Shown: positions 8,187 to 17,045, counted from the stretch's first letter. The stretch is 64,000 nucleotides of DNA from Devosia limi DSM 17137 (GCF_900128975.1 NZ_FQVC01000003.1:62001-126000), one strand, 5' to 3'. Notes: generated from the letters alone by a model not told the origin. A program made the numbers and translations.

Positions 8187-8948
8187 TTACCGCGCCAGCC
8201 ACCCGCCATCGACGGGGATGACAGCGCCATGCATGTAGTTGGAAGCGCGCGACAGCAAAAACACCGCCGCATCGCCAATGTCGGAAGGCTCGCCCCAGCG
8301 ACCCGCCGGGATGCGCCCGAGAATGGCGGCCGACCGGTCAGGATCGGCCCGCAACGCCTCGGTATTGTTGGTTTCGATATAGCCGGGGGCAATCGAATTG
8401 ACGTTGATCCCCCTGGCCGCCCATTCATTGGCCAAGAGCCGCGTGATCCCCAGCACCCCGCTTTTAGAGGCGGTATAGCTGGCGACACGAATACCGCCCT
8501 GAAAGCTCAGCATCGAGGCGATATTGACGATCTTGCCAGCGCGACCGGCACCCAGCGCCTTGCGCCCGAACGACTGGCAGAGAAAGAACATCGCCTTGAG
8601 GTTGACGTCCATGACGCTGTCCCAGTCATCCTCGCTGACATCGACCGCATCGACCCGCTTGATGATCCCGGCATTGTTGACCAGCCCGTCGATAGGCCCG
8701 TGCTGGTCCCAGGCCGCGTCGAACATCGCCTGCGCCACCTGGGTCGAGCCGATATCGGCACTGACCGGCACCAATTCCGCCCCGATCTCGTCAAACAACC
8801 GCGCCGTCTCTGCCATCGACGAGCGCGCCACCCCGATCACCCGCCCGCCAGCCCGACCGATCGACAGGGCGATGCCCTGCCCGATCCCGGTATTGGCGCC
8901 GGTCACCATCACGCTCTGGCCGGCGAGGCTGAAAGCCGAATTGTCCAT
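8187..8948 (-). CDS. kduD: 2-dehydro-3-deoxy-D-gluconate 5-dehydrogenase
   Basis: A 253-residue short-chain dehydrogenase with the nucleotide-binding TGANTGIGQG motif, NNAG, and the catalytic Ser/Tyr/Lys set (Ser in VNIASML, YTASK). The sequence around EDDWDSVMDVNLKAMFFLCQ and the C-terminal PVDGGWLAR are typical of KduD. It reduces 2,5-diketo-3-deoxygluconate, the KduI product, to 2-keto-3-deoxygluconate in the cytoplasm. The ATG overlaps the kduI TGA by one base (TGATG), so the two are translationally coupled. Confidence 0.93.
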   Translation of the reverse strand: MDNSAFSLAGQSVMVTGANTGIGQGIALSIGRAGGRVIGVARSSMAETARLFDEIGAELVPVSADIGSTQVAQAMFDAAWDQHGPIDGLVNNAGIIKRVDAVDVSEDDWDSVMDVNLKAMFFLCQSFGRKALGAGRAGKIVNIASMLSFQGGIRVASYTASKSGVLGITRLLANEWAARGINVNSIAPGYIETNNTEALRADPDRSAAILGRIPAGRWGEPSDIGDAAVFLLSRASNYMHGAVIPVDGGWLAR

Positions 8949-9790
8949 CAGCGCAGCTCGTCCATCCCGACCTTGTCGACATCGGTATAGTCGACATTGT
9001 CGCCCGCCATCGCCCAGATGAAGGTGTAATTGGCGGTGCCGACACCCGAATGGATCGACCAGGATGGCGACAGGATCGCCTCTTCGTTCTTGACGATCAG
9101 GTGGCGGGTTTCGTCATATTCGCCCATCAGGTGGACGACGCGCGCATCCTTGGCCAGGTCGAAATAGAGGTAAGCCTCCGAGCGCCGGTCATGATAATGG
9201 CTCGGCATGGTGTTCCACACCGATCCGGAGGCCAGCGTCGTCATCCCCACCACCAGCTGGCAGGTCTTGGCGCCTTCGGGGTGGATGAACTGGAAGATCG
9301 AGCGCTCGTTGGAGGTTTCCTGGCTGCCCAGATCCACCCGCTTGGCATCGCCGATCTTGATCAGCTTGGTCGGATGGCTGGCATGCGCGGGCGCGCTCAG
9401 CAGATAGAACTTGGCGGGATTGGCGACATCATTGGAGGCAAACTGCACATCCTTGCTGCCCATGCCGACATAGAGCATGTCGCGATTGGCCAGCCCATGG
9501 TCCTGCCCGTCGACGCTGATGCTGCCATCGCCGCCCACATTGACCACGATCATTTCGCGGCGATCGAGGAAGTTCGGCGTACCGGTCGGTTTGATCGCTT
9601 CCAGCACCAGCGCCGTCTCGCCCGGCACCGCGCCGCCGACCGACAGGCGATCATAATGGCTATAGGTCCAGTTGACCCCGCCCAGCAGGAACAGGTCCTC
9701 GATCAGGAAATGCTCGCGCAGTTCGTCAGTGTTCATCGTCGCCGCCGTGACGGGGTCGATGGCGAAGCGGATGTCGAAATCGGTGCTCAT
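8948..9790 (-). CDS. kduI: 5-keto-4-deoxyuronate isomerase (4-deoxy-L-threo-5-hexosulose-uronate ketol-isomerase)
   Basis: The 280-residue protein has the KduI start (MNTDELREHFLIEDLF, GGVNWTYSHYDR) and the zinc site around MPSHYHDRRSEAYLYFDL. It isomerises 5-keto-4-deoxyuronate, made by unsaturated uronate breakdown, to 2,5-diketo-3-deoxygluconate. The ATG overlaps the TGA of the GntR regulator gene upstream by four bases (ATGA), tying its translation to the regulator. The length is as expected for the family (about 278). Confidence 0.95.
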   Translation of the reverse strand: MSTDFDIRFAIDPVTAATMNTDELREHFLIEDLFLLGGVNWTYSHYDRLSVGGAVPGETALVLEAIKPTGTPNFLDRREMIVVNVGGDGSISVDGQDHGLANRDMLYVGMGSKDVQFASNDVANPAKFYLLSAPAHASHPTKLIKIGDAKRVDLGSQETSNERSIFQFIHPEGAKTCQLVVGMTTLASGSVWNTMPSHYHDRRSEAYLYFDLAKDARVVHLMGEYDETRHLIVKNEEAILSPSWSIHSGVGTANYTFIWAMAGDNVDYTDVDKVGMDELR

Positions 9791-10548
9791 TGGTCACTAA
9801 ATCCTAATTCATGTCGGTATCGGTCCCCGCACAGCCGGGCGCGGTAGCGCTCCTGGCTGAGGGAGAGGTGCTGGCGCATCGCTTCGCGTGCGGCCTCGGC
9901 ATTCTGGGCTGAAATGGCGCCGAGAATTCTGAAATGCTCGCGCTGCAGCCCCGCCTGATACTCGTAGGTGAGCACGCTTTCGGTGCCCCAGGGCGAGGCG
10001 ACATCGCACGGAATGGTGCGGCTCCCCAGCGCGTCGAGCACTTCGATATAGAACGGATTATTGGTCGCTGCCGCGATCGCCCGGTGAAAGGCGAAATCGG
10101 TCTTGCCGGTCGGCGTGCCATTTTCGAGCAGCCGCTCGAATTCGTAATAGGCCTCCTGGATCGCCGCATCCTGGGACGCACTGCGCCGCAGTGCCGCCAG
10201 CCCCGCCGACTCGATCTCGATACCCATGCGCACCTCGAGCACATTGAGCGCTTCGGAGATCTTGTTGCCGCGATCCCCGCCAATGGCGTTGAAGGTCGAA
10301 GTGGCATTGGCGATGACGAACGCGCCTGCGCCCTGGCGCGATTGCACCAGCCCGTCGGCCGCCAGCGCGGCCAGCGCCTCGCGCACCACCGTCCGGCTGA
10401 CCCCGAACTGCTTGGTCAGCTGGCTTTCGGTGGGCAGTTTCTGGCCGGCGACATATTGGCCGGCCATGATCGACTTCCGCAGGCCACCGACGACCAACTC
10501 CGCCAGCTTGGGCTTGCGCGTCGCAGGGGTGACATCATCAACACTCAT
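9787..10548 (-). CDS. FadR-subfamily GntR transcriptional regulator of the uronate operon
   Basis: The 253-residue protein has an N-terminal winged helix (KLPTESQLTKQFGVSRTVVREAL, about residues 35-60) and an all-helical FCD ligand-binding domain with conserved Asp/His residues (KTDFAFHRAI, LQREHFRIL). It lies inside the operon, four bases after dctM and overlapping kduI. It most likely senses a uronate-derived keto acid and represses the operon from the palindrome at 13584-13608. KdgR or UxuR-like names are possible, but orthology cannot be settled by eye, so no symbol is given. Confidence 0.88.
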   Translation of the reverse strand: MSVDDVTPATRKPKLAELVVGGLRKSIMAGQYVAGQKLPTESQLTKQFGVSRTVVREALAALAADGLVQSRQGAGAFVIANATSTFNAIGGDRGNKISEALNVLEVRMGIEIESAGLAALRRSASQDAAIQEAYYEFERLLENGTPTGKTDFAFHRAIAAATNNPFYIEVLDALGSRTIPCDVASPWGTESVLTYEYQAGLQREHFRILGAISAQNAEAAREAMRQHLSLSQERYRARLCGDRYRHELGFSDQ

Positions 10549-10552
10549 TGGA

Positions 10553-11833
10553 TCACCTGAACACGCTGGGCAGCCACAAGGACAGCGCCGGGATATAGGT
10601 CACCAGACCCAGCACCACCAGGCCGGCCACATAGAACGGCCAGACGCTCTTCATCGCCTCCCAGACTGATATTTTTCCCACCGCCGCCGCCACGAACTGC
10701 ACCGGTCCCAGCGGCGGCGTATTGAGCCCGATGCCGAGATTGAGGATCATGATCACCCCGAAATGCACCGGGTCGATACCGAATGCCTTCACGATCGGCA
10801 GGAAGATCGGCGTGGTGATGATGATCAGCGGTCCCATATCCATGAATGTGCCGAGCAGCAGCAACACGATGTTGATCATCAGCAGCACCAGTAGAGGATC
10901 GGAGGAAATCGCGGCAATGCCGGCCGTCAGGTGCGTCGCCACCTTGAGATAGGCCATCAGCCAGGCAAACGAGGCCGCCGCGCCGATGATGAACAACACC
11001 ATCGCCGTGGTCCGCACCGCACCCAGCACCGAGTGAATGAACGCCTTCCAGCTGAGCGAGCGATAGACCAGCAGTGTCACCAGCAGCGCATAAATGACCG
11101 CGATGCACGAGCTTTCCGTCGCCGTGAAAATCCCCGACCGCACGCCGCCAAAGATGATGGCAATCAGCATCAGGCCGGGGATGGACACGATGAAGAAGTA
11201 CCCCGCCTTGCGAAAACCCGGAAAGGTCTCGGTGGGATAGCCGCGCTTCACCGCCACGACATAGGCGGTGATGCTCAAGGCCAGCGCCAGCAGCAGGCCC
11301 GGAATGATGCCGGCGGTGAATAGATCGGCGATGGAAATATTGCCGCCGCCCGAAAGCGAATAGATGATCATGTTATGGCTGGGCGGCAGCAGCAGGGCGA
11401 TCAACGCCGCCATCGAGGTCACGTTCACCGCATAGTCGGCGCCATAGCCGCGTGCCTTCATCTGCGGGATCATGATGCCGCCAACGGCTGCAGCTTCCGC
11501 CACGGCCGAGCCGGAAATCCCGCCGAACAGCGTCGATGCCGCGATATTGACCTGTCCCAGCCCACCCCGCACATGCCCGACTACCGCGCTGGCGAACGAG
11601 ATGATCCGCGCCGCGATGCCACCCCGCATCATCAGGTCGCCGGCGAAAATGAAGAAGGGAATCGCCAACAGGCTGAAGGCCGAAACGCCCGAATTGAGCT
11701 GCTGGAACACCACGATGGCCGGGCGCCCCAGATAGACGATGGTGGCAAAGCTGGCGATGCCCAGGCAATAGGCGATCGGCGTGCCGATCAGCATCAGCAG
11801 GGTGAATACGCCAAACAGAATCCAGTATTCCAT
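10553..11833 (-). CDS. TRAP transporter large permease (DctM), uronate operon
   Basis: A 426-residue DctM subunit with about twelve hydrophobic segments. Characteristic stretches are IGTPIAYCLGIAS, IFAGDLMMRGGIA, GGISGSAVAEAAAVGGIMIP and MGPLIIITTPIFLPIV. The ATG at 11831-11833 is chosen because the upstream in-frame extension is proline/arginine-rich and overlaps dctQ. With DctQ it forms the Na+-driven inner-membrane permease fed by the periplasmic DctP protein. The operon context points to uptake of glucuronate, galacturonate or unsaturated uronates. Confidence 0.92.
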   Translation of the reverse strand: MEYWILFGVFTLLMLIGTPIAYCLGIASFATIVYLGRPAIVVFQQLNSGVSAFSLLAIPFFIFAGDLMMRGGIAARIISFASAVVGHVRGGLGQVNIAASTLFGGISGSAVAEAAAVGGIMIPQMKARGYGADYAVNVTSMAALIALLLPPSHNMIIYSLSGGGNISIADLFTAGIIPGLLLALALSITAYVVAVKRGYPTETFPGFRKAGYFFIVSIPGLMLIAIIFGGVRSGIFTATESSCIAVIYALLVTLLVYRSLSWKAFIHSVLGAVRTTAMVLFIIGAAASFAWLMAYLKVATHLTAGIAAISSDPLLVLLMINIVLLLLGTFMDMGPLIIITTPIFLPIVKAFGIDPVHFGVIMILNLGIGLNTPPLGPVQFVAAAVGKISVWEAMKSVWPFYVAGLVVLGLVTYIPALSLWLPSVFR

Positions 11834-11837
11834 AGCC

Positions 11838-12365
11838 CTACGCCTCGGTAATGGTGGGTTCGGCGGCGATCTCGTCGACCGGCTCGCCGGCGAGGCGCAA
11901 CACCAAGCGTTCAAGGGAAAACAGGCACATCAACACGCCCGACGTCACGATGGGCAGATAGGTGAACGATGTTGGCAACCCGAGCACGGGGATGCGGGTC
12001 GACCAGTAGCGGATGACCAATTCCCCACCATAGAACACCATGCCAAAGGCAAACCCGAAGACGAAGACGTCGCTGATGCCGCGCAGCCAGGGCTTGGCCC
12101 CGGGCGGCAGCACATAGAGCAGCACGTCAAAGCCCATATGGAAGTTTTCGCGCACCCCCACGGCGGCGCCCAGGAAGATGAACCAGGTCATGATCATGAT
12201 CGAGCCGCTCTCGGTCCAGGCCGGCGAGGCGTTGATCACGAAGCGCATGAACACCTGGTAGGCGACAACAACGGTCATCGTGACCAGGCCCAGGCCTGCC
12301 AGCCACAATGCCAGATTTGATAGAAGTCCCAGCCCGCGGCTGATGGACAAAAGCCTGTCTCTCAC
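11838..12365 (-). CDS. TRAP transporter small permease (DctQ), uronate operon
   Basis: The protein is 175 residues from a GTG start (12363-12365), chosen because GGGAG lies seven bases upstream and the sequence after it (MRDRLLSISRGLG) leads into the first membrane helix. Four membrane segments and the family stretches YQVFMRFVINASPAWTE and FIFLGAAVGVRE are present. It pairs with DctM, whose ATG follows four bases after the stop. Confidence 0.88.
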   Translation of the reverse strand: MRDRLLSISRGLGLLSNLALWLAGLGLVTMTVVVAYQVFMRFVINASPAWTESGSIMIMTWFIFLGAAVGVRENFHMGFDVLLYVLPPGAKPWLRGISDVFVFGFAFGMVFYGGELVIRYWSTRIPVLGLPTSFTYLPIVTSGVLMCLFSLERLVLRLAGEPVDEIAAEPTITEA

Positions 12366-12429
12366 GACATGTCTCCCGGCAAGCCAGTCCGGACCGGCGC
12401 CTTGCGGCCCCGGCCCGGGGATGACGTGA

Positions 12430-13407
12430 TTACTCGGTGGCCTGGATGCGGGCGACCAGGTCCTGCAGCTTGGGATCGGTGACATACTTTTCGTACACCG
12501 GCTTCATCGCGTCGATGAAGGGCTGCTTGTCGACGGTATTGATCTGGGCGCCGAGCGCTTCGACCGCAGCCTTGGATTCCACTTCCTTGGCAGCCCAAAG
12601 CTCGCGCTGCCTGGCCACGGATTCCTTGGCGGCTTCACGGAACAGCACCTGATCCTCGGGAGTCAGGCCATCCCAGACGACCTTGGAGATCACCAGCACT
12701 TCGGGCACCATCAGGTGCTCGTCGAGCGAGTAGAACTTGGCAACTTCCGCATGGCCGGCAGTGTCATAGCTGGGATAGTTGTTTTCGGCGCCGTCGATGA
12801 CGCCGGTCTGGATACCCGAATAGACTTCGCCATAGGGCATCGGGGTGGCGTTGCCGCCAAAGGCGGCGACCATGTCGACAAAAATGTCCGATTGCATCAC
12901 GCGCAGCTTCATCCCAGCCATGTCGGCCGGCGAGTTGATCGGCTTTTCGCTGTTGTAGAACGAGCGGGCGCCGCCGTCATAGTAAGCCAGCGCCACCACG
13001 TCCACGGCGTCGAAGGCGGCCAGGATTTCCTCGCCAATCGGGCCATCGAGCACAGCGTGCATATGGTCGGCGGAACGGAAGATATAGGGGAGCTGCGTCA
13101 CGGTGGCTGCGGGCACCTGGGTCCCAAAGGCGCCGATCGAGATGCGGTTGAGATCGATCACGCCGAACTGGGTCTGCTCGATCGTGTCCTTTTCTTCGCC
13201 CAGCTGGGCGGAGTGAAACACTTCGACCGAATAGCGGTCGCCGGTCTTTTCACTCAGGAGCTCGCCGAAATGCTTGACCGCTTCGACGGTTGGATAGCCA
13301 TCCGGATGGGTATCCGAAGAGCGCAATACGGTTTGTGCGCTGGCGGTCCCCACCATCAGCGCTGCAGCGACGATGGCGGTCACCGCCAGTTTAGGCAGAT
13401 GAAACAT
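12430..13407 (-). CDS. TRAP transporter substrate-binding protein (DctP), uronate operon
   Basis: This 325-residue periplasmic binding protein has a clear signal peptide (cleavage after GTASA, about residue 25). The ATG at 13405-13407 has a strong GGAGGA site seven bases before it, so the much longer upstream frame is not used. The DctP signatures [25 protein letters not shown] (the segment with the ligand-binding Arg; first 20 residues shown in the protein at about 165-185), GVIDGAENN and a DTAGHAE region are seen. It starts the operon dctP-Q-M-gntR-kduI-kduD-kdgF and should bind a uronate in the periplasm. Confidence 0.92.
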   Translation of the reverse strand: MFHLPKLAVTAIVAAALMVGTASAQTVLRSSDTHPDGYPTVEAVKHFGELLSEKTGDRYSVEVFHSAQLGEEKDTIEQTQFGVIDLNRISIGAFGTQVPAATVTQLPYIFRSADHMHAVLDGPIGEEILAAFDAVDVVALAYYDGGARSFYNSEKPINSPADMAGMKLRVMQSDIFVDMVAAFGGNATPMPYGEVYSGIQTGVIDGAENNYPSYDTAGHAEVAKFYSLDEHLMVPEVLVISKVVWDGLTPEDQVLFREAAKESVARQRELWAAKEVESKAAVEALGAQINTVDKQPFIDAMKPVYEKYVTDPKLQDLVARIQATE

Positions 13408-13487
13408 GTAGTCCTCCCAAAGGTCCTCGCCCACCGCCGGCTCGGCGCCTTGCTGGCGCTCCTGACGGTGCCTGTTGCCCGGCCACC

Positions 13488-13512
13488 GGCCTTGCCGGCA
13501 GCACACAAGGCC
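13488..13512 (-). promoter_or_regulatory. Leader hairpin in the uronate operon 5' untranslated region
   Basis: Perfect seven-base arms (GGCCTTG at 13488-13494, CAAGGCC at 13506-13512) with an 11-base loop lie about 85 bases upstream of the dctP start. The leader between the proposed promoter and dctP (13408-13550) holds further complementary GC-rich stretches but no coding frame that I trust. Confidence 0.35.
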
Positions 13513-13554
13513 AGCAGCGCCCTCCTCTGGACTCGGCTTTGCCTTGGTGCAAAA

Positions 13555-13583
13555 CTGGTATGGAAGATGAAAAAGGAAGTCAA
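13555..13583 (-). promoter_or_regulatory. Putative promoter of the uronate TRAP-kdu operon
   Basis: On the minus strand TTGACT (13578-13583) is followed after 17 bases by TACCAG (13555-13560). The -35 box is good, the -10 box is weak. It abuts the palindrome at 13584-13608, which would let a bound regulator block RNA polymerase. Confidence 0.4.
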
Positions 13584-13608
13584 CATACAATAATACCGAA
13601 CTTGTATG
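13584..13608. promoter_or_regulatory. Palindromic operator, probable site of the GntR regulator
   Basis: Perfect seven-base arms CATACAA (13584-13590) and TTGTATG (13602-13608) are separated by 11 bases. The TTGTAT/ATACAA character agrees with FadR-type GntR sites in general. The site lies directly upstream of the proposed -35 box of the operon that encodes such a regulator. A similar half site is seen before uxuA. Confidence 0.55.
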
Positions 13609-13631
13609 ATGACTTTTCGGAGCCCTAAGCC

Positions 13632-13658
13632 GTCATCCCGGCGAAAGCCGGGATCCAG
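13632..13658. repeat. R1 palindromic repeat
   Basis: The same GTCATCCCGGCGAAAGCCGGG unit as at 7750-7776, here between the uronate operon promoter and the lpd 3' end. It can form a nine-base stem with a short loop. Confidence 0.6.
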
Positions 13659-13696
13659 CTCCTCCCCCTCGCAGCATCACCGCCATCAGCCCGCGT

Positions 13697-13737
13697 CCCC
13701 TCCCCCTTACGGGGGAGGGCCAGGGTGGGGGTGCTGC
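13697..13737. repeat. R2 repeat (CTCCCCCTT...GGGGGAGGG + GGGTGGGGGTGCTG)
   Basis: One of at least five copies in the window (also about 17273, 30614, 30699 inverted, 49730). It combines a short GC hairpin with a conserved CCAGGGTGGGGGTGCTG tail. Confidence 0.6.
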
Positions 13738-13772
13738 AGTTCCCTCGCACCCATCCCAGCCAATCCCAATAA

Positions 13773-13803
13773 CAAAAAGAGCCCCGGCATCAGCCGAGGC
13801 TCT
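13773..13803 (-). terminator. Rho-independent terminator of lpd
   Basis: On the minus strand a ten-base stem (GAGCCTCGGC / GCCGGGGCTC, one mismatch-like G.T pair) with loop TGAT is followed by TTTTT. It lies about 25 bases after the lpd stop. Confidence 0.85.
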
Positions 13804-13826
13804 CGTCATCAAAAGCGCATCCAGCC

Positions 13827-15236
13827 CTAGATGTGGATCGCGCCATCGCCCAGCGACAGGGCCGCTTCGCGCACCGCTTCCGACAAGGTCGGATGCGCAT
13901 GGGTGGAACGGGCCAGATCCTCGGCCGCACCGGAGAACTCCATCAGCACCACCAGTTCATGGATCATCTCGCCGGCATTCTTGCCCACGATATGGGCGCC
14001 CAGCACCCGGTCGGTTTCCACATCGGCAAGGATCTTCACAAAGCCCTGCGTCGCCAGCATCGCCTTGGCCCGGCCATTGGCGGTAAAGGGGAACTTGCCG
14101 ATCTTGTAGTCGATGCCTTCGGCCTTGAGTTCGTCCTCGGTCTTGCCGACCGTGGCGATCTCGGGATTGGTGTAGACCACCGCCGGCATCGCCAGATAGT
14201 TCACATGGCCAGCCTGGCCATTGAGGATCTCGGCGACGGCAATGCCCTCGTCCTCGGCCTTGTGCGCCAGCATCGGGCCGGCGATCACGTCGCCAATCGC
14301 ATAGATGCCGTCGACCGAGGTCTTGTAGTGCCCGTCAACGCGCACGCGGCCACGCTCGTCCAGCGCCACGCCGACGATATCCAGGCCCAGCCCTTCGGTG
14401 AACGGCTTGCGGCCAATGGCGACCAGCGCCACGTCGGCGTCGAGCAGTTCCATGTCGCCACCCTTGGCCGGCTCGATCCGCACCTTGAGCGAACCGTCGT
14501 CCTGCTTGTCGATGCCGGCAACCTTGCTCGACAACTTGAATTCCATGCCCTGCTTCTGCAGCATGCGCTGGAACTGGCGTGCCACTTCGCTATCCATGCC
14601 CGGCAGGATGCGGTCGAGATATTCGACCACGGTGACCTGCGCGCCCAGACGCGCCCAGACCGAGCCCAGCTCCAGCCCGATCACACCGGCGCCGATGACT
14701 AGGAGCTTGCCCGGCACCTTTTCCAGCGTCAGCGCGCCGGTCGAGGTCACGATCTGCTTCTCGTCGATCTCAATGCCCGGCAGGTTGGCCGAAACCGAAC
14801 CCGAGGCGATGACGATATTCTTGGTTTCCACTTCCGTGGTCGGCCCGCTCTGCGGCGTCACCAGCACCCGGCCGGGCGCAGCAATCGAGCCGATGCCACG
14901 GAACACGGTGATCTTGTTCTTCTTGAACAGATAATCCACCCCGCCGACATTGGCCGCGACGGTTTCTGTCTTGTGGTTCATCATCTGCGGCAGGTTGAGC
15001 TGCGGCGTCGGAATGTCGATACCCAGCGCCTTCATGCCATGCCCGGCTTCTTCGAACATCTCGGACGCATGCAGCAGTGCCTTGGACGGAATGCAGCCAA
15101 TATTCAGGCAGGTGCCGCCCAGCGTTGGCCACTTCTCGACCACTGCGACCTTCATCCCAAGCTGCGCCGCGCGGATGGCGGCGACATAGCCGCCCGGGCC
15201 CGAGCCGATGATGGTGAGATCGAAAGCGTCTGACAT
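13827..15236 (-). CDS. lpd: Dihydrolipoyl dehydrogenase (E3 of 2-oxoglutarate dehydrogenase)
   Basis: This 469-residue flavoprotein has the FAD-binding [17 protein letters not shown] near the N-terminus, the redox disulphide C43-C48 ([13 protein letters not shown]), the NAD-binding [17 protein letters not shown] and the C-terminal HAHPTLSEA catalytic His. The ATG at 15234-15236 (MSDAFDLT) has GAGG upstream and matches the family; an in-frame TTG five codons earlier is less likely. It reoxidises the dihydrolipoyl groups of SucB. It is the last member of the TCA block, separated from sucB by three unrelated genes, and has its own terminator. Confidence 0.95.
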   Translation of the reverse strand: MSDAFDLTIIGSGPGGYVAAIRAAQLGMKVAVVEKWPTLGGTCLNIGCIPSKALLHASEMFEEAGHGMKALGIDIPTPQLNLPQMMNHKTETVAANVGGVDYLFKKNKITVFRGIGSIAAPGRVLVTPQSGPTTEVETKNIVIASGSVSANLPGIEIDEKQIVTSTGALTLEKVPGKLLVIGAGVIGLELGSVWARLGAQVTVVEYLDRILPGMDSEVARQFQRMLQKQGMEFKLSSKVAGIDKQDDGSLKVRIEPAKGGDMELLDADVALVAIGRKPFTEGLGLDIVGVALDERGRVRVDGHYKTSVDGIYAIGDVIAGPMLAHKAEDEGIAVAEILNGQAGHVNYLAMPAVVYTNPEIATVGKTEDELKAEGIDYKIGKFPFTANGRAKAMLATQGFVKILADVETDRVLGAHIVGKNAGEMIHELVVLMEFSGAAEDLARSTHAHPTLSEAVREAALSLGDGAIHI

Positions 15237-15261
15237 GATTGGATGCCTCAAAAAGGAAGGT

Positions 15262-15397
15262 GTGTTGAGATTTAGGTCAGGGTGAGTCGAGAGGGACGGT
15301 CTTCGAGAACCGGAACGCAGCGTACGTTCGGTACGTGAGTACCGGAAGCGCAGAAGACTGTCACTCGCAGGCCACCATCACCTAAATCCCAATACAC
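15262..15397. repeat. Large nested palindromic element, copy A
   Basis: The element fills the gap between the lysE-family stop and the lpd start. Its nested arms are GATTTAGGT/ACCTAAATC (15269-15277, 15380-15388), GAGT/ACTC, GACGGTCTTC/GAAGACTGTC (15295-15304, 15353-15362) and an inner CGTAC/GTACG hairpin. The core between the arms (GAGAACCGGA, GTGAG, ACCGGAAGCGCAGAA) is shared with copy B at 27004-27123, while the arms differ but stay complementary. Both copies begin immediately at the stop codon of the upstream gene. Confidence 0.8.
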
Positions 15398-16030
15398 CTA
15401 GTGCTGCTGGGCGAGTGCGACACGCACCGCCAACAAGATGAATGTAATGCCGGTCACACGATTAAACCACCGGCCGAAGCGGAAAAAGCCCTGTCGGACA
15501 CTGGCCGTTGTAAAGAAGAGCGAGACCAGTGCGAACCAGGCAAAAAGCATAAGGCTCATGCACAGCACGTAGATCACCTTGACGTGGCCGCTCGTGCGCG
15601 CCGAAACCAGCGTGGTGAACAGCGCCAGGAAGAACAGCACCGCCTTGGGATTGAGCAGATTGGTCAGAAAGCCCAGCGCAAATGCCGCTGCATCGCCGCG
15701 CCGCGCGCCGGCGAGGTCACCCTCTTCCGGCGGCGTCGGCGGCGGACTGCGTAGCGCCGAAATCGCCAGCCAGACGAGATAGGCGGCCCCCGCCCATTTG
15801 AGCAGGTTGAACAGCATCAGCGACTGCCCGACAATCACCCCGACGCCCAATAGCGTGTAGCTGCCGTGCACGAGGATCGAGGTGGCAATACCGGCCGAGG
15901 TGAACAGGGCTGCCCGCCGGCCATGGGCAATGGATTGCCGCAGTACCATGGCGAAATCGGCGCCCGGGATGACCGCATTGATGCCGAAGGCCAGCATCAG
16001 GCCGGCAAATTCAAGCCAGGGAAAGCTCAT
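15398..16030 (-). CDS. LysE/RhtB-family amino-acid exporter
   Basis: A 210-residue membrane protein with about six helices. The N-terminal GINAVIPGADFAMVLRQSIAHGRRA stretch (residues about 16-40, shown in part) carries the family P-G-P/A-D motif. Later stretches LNPKAVLFFLALF and a C-terminal GRWFNRVTGITFILLA are typical of RhtB-type translocators. Members export neutral or basic amino acids; the substrate is unknown. It lies between the MAPEG gene and lpd, all on the minus strand, inside the extended TCA block. Confidence 0.88.
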   Translation of the reverse strand: MSFPWLEFAGLMLAFGINAVIPGADFAMVLRQSIAHGRRAALFTSAGIATSILVHGSYTLLGVGVIVGQSLMLFNLLKWAGAAYLVWLAISALRSPPPTPPEEGDLAGARRGDAAAFALGFLTNLLNPKAVLFFLALFTTLVSARTSGHVKVIYVLCMSLMLFAWFALVSLFFTTASVRQGFFRFGRWFNRVTGITFILLAVRVALAQQH

Positions 16031-16128
16031 CGCGACGTCTCACATCGGGCGCCTGACCGCGCAGGGTCAGCCCCGCGGCTGCGGGACCTCCTGTTTAGCG
16101 AATACTACGGATTTTCCAATCGGAATCC

Positions 16129-16521
16129 CTAGCTGACCGCGCCCACGAACATCAGCACCAGCCCGATGGCCGACACCATCCATATCCCCGAGCGCAGGAA
16201 CGGGATCGCCGAGAGATAGGCCGGCAGATAGGCGACACGCGCCCAGAAATACAACTGGCTGCCCCAGACGGTCAGCCCGTCCGAACGCCCAGCCAGCTCG
16301 ATCACCACCACAAGGGCAATGAACGCCGCATAGGTCTCAAGGAAATTGCGCAGCGCCCGCTCGGCGCGCGAGGTCAGCAGGCTCTTGGGCGCCCGCTCAT
16401 TGTCGCGCGCACCACCGGCATGGATCACGCCATATTCGATTCGATAAAACAGCGATTGCGCCGCAATATAGAGGACCGCGAGCGCAAAGCTCCACAGCAA
16501 CAGGGTCAGTTCAAGGCTCAT
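16129..16521 (-). CDS. MAPEG-family membrane protein
   Basis: The protein is 130 residues from the ATG at 16519-16521 (an in-frame TTG five codons earlier is possible). It has four membrane helices and the MAPEG signature R-x3-N-x-x-E-x-x-A (RALRNFLETYAAFIAL). The eukaryotic family includes membrane glutathione transferases and leukotriene synthases; bacterial relatives are mostly uncharacterised. It is next to the lysE-family gene in the same direction. Confidence 0.82.
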   Translation of the reverse strand: MSLELTLLLWSFALAVLYIAAQSLFYRIEYGVIHAGGARDNERAPKSLLTSRAERALRNFLETYAAFIALVVVIELAGRSDGLTVWGSQLYFWARVAYLPAYLSAIPFLRSGIWMVSAIGLVLMFVGAVS

Positions 16522-16595
16522 GGGGAATCGGCTCAATCGGGTTTGGGGTCAATCCGCCCAGGCTAGACGATCCTGCCCGGAAGCCAACGCAATAA

Positions 16596-17045
16596 CTACT
16601 CGGCGGCGATGGCCTGCGCCTGTTTCAGCGGCCCCGGCAATTGCTTGTCGATATCGAGCGCGCCAGTGTCGACCTGTTCCAGAAAGCCGCGGCAGAAGCT
16701 GTCCTTGTCGCCAGCCTGGTTATAGGCGCTCATGATCTGCTCGCCGCCATAGGTCTCGGCCGCCTGTTGCGCTCCGGCATTGCCGCCGCCCAGCCGCGCC
16801 ACCACCCGATCGGCAAGGTCGAGAAACCCGATATTGCGCAGATACCAATTGTCGTAGGCGCTGTGATAGGCCGGATCGAGCCCGGTGGTTTCATAGCAAT
16901 GCGTGGTCATCGCCGAAACAATGGCCTTGGAGCCATGGAAGGCCATCAACTCCCCGACCAGTTCGGGATTGGCTTCCTGCGCCTGCGCCGCGCTCGCTCC
17001 GAGCGCCAGCAGCACCACACCGGCAAAACACCTAAAAACCGTCAA
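16596..17045 (-). CDS. Small secreted protein of unknown function
   Basis: A signal peptide (TVFRCFAGVVLLALG, cleavage near ASAAQAQ) precedes a mature part of about 125 residues with two cysteines (HCYETTG and DSFCRGF) that may form a disulphide. A TTG start at 17043-17045 is chosen because GGAG lies eight bases upstream; a GTG at 17066 and a TTG at 17078 are alternatives. I do not recognise the family. It lies just downstream of the sucB terminator and upstream of the MAPEG gene, all on the minus strand. Confidence 0.6.
   Translation of the reverse strand: MTVFRCFAGVVLLALGASAAQAQEANPELVGELMAFHGSKAIVSAMTTHCYETTGLDPAYHSAYDNWYLRNIGFLDLADRVVARLGGGNAGAQQAAETYGGEQIMSAYNQAGDKDSFCRGFLEQVDTGALDIDKQLPGPLKQAQAIAAE

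Noticed and set aside
7574-8221. Plus-strand open frame across the repeat cluster and kdgF
   Set aside because: It reads through palindromic repeats and antisense to kdgF; its peptide (SSRRKPGS type) is the usual translation of the R1 repeat.
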